From NCBI GenBank assembly GCA_012934845.2, contig WNNJ02003327.1:1-64000 (forward strand): DNA of 64,000 nucleotides, in the 5' to 3' direction. Under the pieces are notes generated by a model that had not been told where the DNA came from, made no database searches, and worked only from the letters and a program-made list of their open reading frames with translations. Shown piece by piece: positions 60,901 through 64,000 of the stretch. The first letter of the stretch is position 1. Each line of letters starts with the position of its first letter. The position numbers and the translations under genes were made by a program. The stretch is from Pomphorhynchus laevis. Taxonomy: Eukaryota > Acanthocephala > Palaeacanthocephala > Echinorhynchida > Pomphorhynchidae.

Positions 60901-62230
60901 GCATATGTTAGAAAAGTGTCCTTTCTTGCTGCACGTATGACAGGTAGCGTTGCGAGCAGGACAGTTACTCCGCACGTGGCGGTTTCGACCGCAAAAGTAG
61001 CATCGCTCTTGATTTTTGATTGCAGAACATTCTTGTTGTGTTTCCGAATCATCTCTGGGTAAATTTGTCAACTTCGGTGGATTAGCATAGTTAATCATAG
61101 ATTCCATATTTTCAGATTGAGTGATATCCCGTGAAGATAACCGGAATTCCGATGCTTCAGCCTGTGCCAACTCGATTGATCGAGCGATCCGATAAGCACT
61201 CTCTTAGTTAAGATCGACGGTTTCAAGTAGACGTTCACTGATCGATGTGGAAATAATTCCAGCCACAAAAGTATCCAACAACAAAGAATCTCGATGTTCT
61301 CGTGAAGTTACATCTTTGAACTTGATTTGACGGGCAACGGATTCTGTCGTTTGAATGAACTGGTCGATTGTCTGGTTTTCGGCTTGCTTCAAATTATGCA
61401 GCTGATGTCTTGCATATACATCTCCCCTGTCCTTTATAAAACTTCTTCTTAACGTATCGATCGCGATATCATAATCATCGACTCTTTCGATGATATCATA
61501 AAGAATTGGAGATATGTGGTTGATCAGAAAGTCAAGCTTTTGTTGGTTTGTGACATCTTCAAGAACTCGTACAAACGCATTGAATCTTTGTAGCCAATGA
61601 CGCCAAACTTTTGCCGAATCAATCCCATCGGTTAAAGCATCTAGGATCGCTGGTTTGAGTAGCTTGTCCATTCACAATGTTCGCATAAATTGAACCGAGG
61701 CGAACAACAACAAAAGGCTTTATGCGAACATCTGAAAACATAACATATAAATATCAGTACAGTGTTCAACGTGTTTAACATCTTTGCTCAGTCGCTCGTC
61801 AACCGATCAGTGGACGCATCCTTCTAGCACAATGAATCACGCAAACATGCCAAATATTCAGAAAGAATTAAAGCGATCGAGCGCGGCAGGTTCATTCCGC
61901 TAATTTTCTCCTCTTCTGGAGGCATTGGGAAAGAGACAGGCACCTTGTTCAGACGAATCGCATCAGTTCGCACACAACGAGGTATTACGAAATATGCGCA
62001 TGTCATCACAAATACCAAACGCCGCGTTTCCTTTGAAATTGCTCGAACAGCATATGCCTGCCTTCGAAGTCCAAGAGGAAACAGAGAAGGGATCACATAA
62101 GATAGTGAACGCCTTGTTTTAAAAATCAATTGCAACTTTGACAGTGAAAGTTATGTATGGGCCCATTTGCGGGAACCCCCTTTCTTGTAAATTATTATAA
62201 TTATCTTATTAAAAAATTATTACTATAACC
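57931..62230 (+). mobile_element. RLE-LINE copy F, 3' end only, split by a gypsy element
   Basis: Only the end of the nuclease domain and the 3' UTR are present. Six bases (57931-57936) precede the gypsy insertion, whose duplicated GTGTT resumes the LINE at 61762: VFNVFNIFAQSL, then HNESRKHAKYSERIKAIERG, FIPLIFSSSGGIGKETG and a stop near 62098. One stop lies near 61825. The 3' UTR stem-loop (62161-62173) and the tail TTATTAAAAAATTATTACTAT match copies A and B. Confidence 0.8.
57937..61761 (-). mobile_element. Ty3/gypsy element with 71-bp LTRs
   Basis: LTRs lie at 57937-58007 and 61691-61761 (71 bp, TG...CA, about two differences), flanked by duplication GTGTT (57932-57936 and 61762-61766). 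Parts on the - strand: gag-like (61671-61204), two CCHC knuckles (CYFCGRNRHVRSNC, CHTCSKKGHFSNIC), protease (MIDSGSSF), RT (RLDIKNAYHQVP, LPFGLTNAVAAFQ, YLDDVII), RNase H (FVVETDASAFAIGA) and integrase (HLCHPGVTRMW, LSLDFKGPLPSS, IHTDRGTSF, GQIERYNG), with an Arg-rich tail. It looks nearly whole, with about two breaks. Near-identical LTRs suggest a fairly recent insertion. From memory it resembles the CsRn1/Kabuki-like group. Confidence 0.92.
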
Positions 62231-63238
62231 GCTTATCAATGCATGGTCAACCGCTGATCAATGCATCATTTGACCCGTTGCTGGCCCAACAGCAGCAACA
62301 AATCGCTTTGGATATTCACAATCAACGAAACAATTTTTGGAATATAAAATTACAAGAAACACTGGAAGATAGCAATATTATAAAAGCTTTAAAATTTGCT
62401 GCTACGTGTGGTGCGTCAACATGGTTGTCTGCAAAACCGATGGAAGCATATGGTTATCGACTCTCAAAGCTCCAATTTCAAGACGCTCTAGCGACAAGAT
62501 ATGGTTGGACGCCTCCGAAACAACCAGATCAATGTTTATGCGGTTCAAAGTTTGAGCTCCGTCACTCTCTTTCATGTAAGGTCGGTGGTATGCCAATTAT
62601 ACGACACAACTTCCTTCGGGATCTAATTGCCAAAGAGCTAAAGGGATTTGCGACCCCGTTTCTCTGGAACCTACACTGCAACCGCTTCCAGACGGAGTAA
62701 CATTCGCAACAAATTCGACAGCCAGGGAACATAACGCTAGAGTAGATATTTCTTGCTATGGGTTGTTTAGTATTTCGGAGCGGTCCCTATTGGACATTTG
62801 CGTTTACAATCACCTTGCTTCGTCCTACTCAACATCAATGCCACAAAATCACTTTCACTACCACGAACAAAGGGAAATCGGAAAATACGGTGAACGTATA
62901 TCACGGTTTGAAAGAGCTTGTTTTTTTTCTATAATTTTTGCAGCTAACGGTGGAGCTGGTGAAATAGCTTCAAAGGTGCTACGACAAATATGCAGGCGTC
63001 AATCTATAAAATCTGCTCGGCCATACAACGAATGCATGCGTGATTTGAGGATCAAAACGGGACTAGCGCTAGCAAGAGCAGCATCATTACAAGTCCGCTG
63101 CACTCCGTTGAGTAATATATCGGGACAATGTGCTTGACCGTGTAAGAATTTTAAATGACTTTTCTAGTTTTTAGAACATTTTGCGTCTTTTTTTTCTTGA
63201 ATAAATCTTCTCTTCAAAAAAATTATTATTATTATATA
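62231..63238 (+). mobile_element. RLE-LINE copy G (5'-truncated)
   Basis: It begins in the post-RT region (62239-62700: KFAATCGASTWLSAKPM, RYGWTPPKQPDQCLCG, HSLSCKVGG, RHNFLRDLI) and, after a frameshift near 62690, continues with ARVDISCYGLF, LLDICVYN, REIGKYGER and ANGGAGEIA (62763-63137). The catalytic-region spacing is kept. The tail AAAAAAATTATTATTATTATAT ends at 63238 and copy H follows directly. Confidence 0.85.
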
Positions 63239-63680
63239 GGTCTCAGCTGTTAGCACCGTCTTTAGCACGATTTGCACTTTGGATTTCCACTGAAAAGATA
63301 CCAGCAAAATCCCTGGAATGTTTTACGAGCTGCCGATTGATCGCTTTAAAAAGAGCAACGGTGGTATCCGACCAATAGGCGTGTGTGACACCGCCAGGAG
63401 AATAATTTCGAAAACAATTTTGGTACTCGTCAAAGAAGATATACAAGCCATCGCTGGAAATCTTCAAACCGCGGCCGGACAACGGAGCGGTGCCGAATAT
63501 GCTGTGCACAAACTGCGATCGCTGTACAGAGCAAACACCGACGCGTGTCTTGTTTCCATCGATGCCTCAAATGCATTCAATTCTGTCAATAGGCAAGCCG
63601 CTCTCCATAACCTTAAATTTATATGCCCATCTTTGTCGTGCGTTATACATAATCTGTACCAGAAGCACCGCCATAACTTG
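63239..63680 (+). mobile_element. RLE-LINE copy H (RT fragment)
   Basis: It starts within the RT: FTSCRLIALKKSNGGI, RPIGVCDTARRIISKTI, AAGQRSGAEYAVHKL, VSIDASNAFNSVNRQ, FICPSLSCVIHNLYQ. It ends abruptly at about 63680 against a - strand LINE. Residues of RT block A (DASNAFN) are intact. Confidence 0.85.
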
Positions 63681-63683
63681 AGG

Positions 63684-64000
63684 TAAATGCCATAAAAAGA
63701 GTCTTCTCTGCTCCCTTTTTTGTATATAGGAGTAATGTGAGATCGCTTCCACTGATCAGGGATGTATGATGTACATAGAGACATGTTAAAGATCTCTGAT
63801 AATGGGAATGCTAGCAGGTCATGGAGTTTTTGAAGAATAAAAGGATGAATGTCGTCCGGCCCAGCCGACGTGTAACAAGATAATTTACGCAATTCCCGTG
63901 ATACCTCTGCTGGAGAAATTAATGGCATATGGGAGACGAATGTCTCAGGAATTTGCGCTGGACGAAAATCTGTAATTTAAGTGGGACAAATAAGATCAAA
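63684..64000 (-). mobile_element. CR1-like LINE fragment running off the window
   Basis: The - strand frame (63928-63770) reads PLISPAEVSRELRKL, SAGPDDIHPFILQKL, IPDQWKRSHITPIYKKGSRED. This is the region before RT block 1, similar in layout to LINE-B (LPDDWKRSIICPVFKKGD). It stops at the RLE-LINE copy H boundary without a 3' end. Its 5' part lies beyond the window. Confidence 0.75.

Overview
This is eukaryotic, almost certainly invertebrate metazoan DNA. It shows spliced genes with canonical GT-AG introns, a dense and nested load of retrotransposons, and long AT-rich stretches. No bacterial operon, CRISPR array or rRNA was seen. Several introns are only 42 to 51 bp beside others of kilobases, which suggests a fast-evolving lineage. 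I cannot name the phylum.

Two host genes are supported. On the + strand, a two-exon gene (5999-6260 and 12514-12986) encodes a short single-pass membrane protein of about 244 aa; its intron holds a nearly complete CR1-like LINE. On the - strand, a gene with at least ten exons (38952 down to 25210, open at its 3' end) encodes an eIF4G-family translation factor with MIF4G and MA3 domains. Its large introns are filled with LINE pieces, foldback repeats and AT-rich reverse-transcriptase debris. In both genes the first visible exon begins AG|ATG.

Layout: 1-4.3 kb, CR1-like 'LINE-A' pieces around a decayed Ty3/gypsy fossil. 4.5-5.9 kb, decayed LINE ORF1 plus endonuclease start. 6-13 kb, membrane-protein gene with LINE-B in its intron. 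14.2-15.9 kb, gypsy scrap, a second LINE type and a possible tRNA-derived SINE. 16-20 kb, AT-rich with dispersed repeats. 20.4-25.1 kb, LINE-B tail and duplicated fragments of a Penelope-like/RT_like element. 25.2-39 kb, the eIF4G-like gene. 40.2-63.7 kb, a head-to-tail train of eight copies of one LINE family with a Cys-rich N terminus and a C-terminal restriction-like (PD-(D/E)XK type) nuclease, interrupted by two Ty3/gypsy elements and one other LINE. 63.7-64 kb, a CR1-like LINE running off the edge.

Most interesting points: the single-family LINE train; very short gypsy LTRs (71 and 98 bp) whose internal segment complements the sequence just inside the LTR in both elements (self-priming-like); a compensatory base-pair change in a LINE 3' stem-loop; a perfect 161-bp inverted repeat; and the mixture of tiny and giant introns in the eIF4G-like gene.
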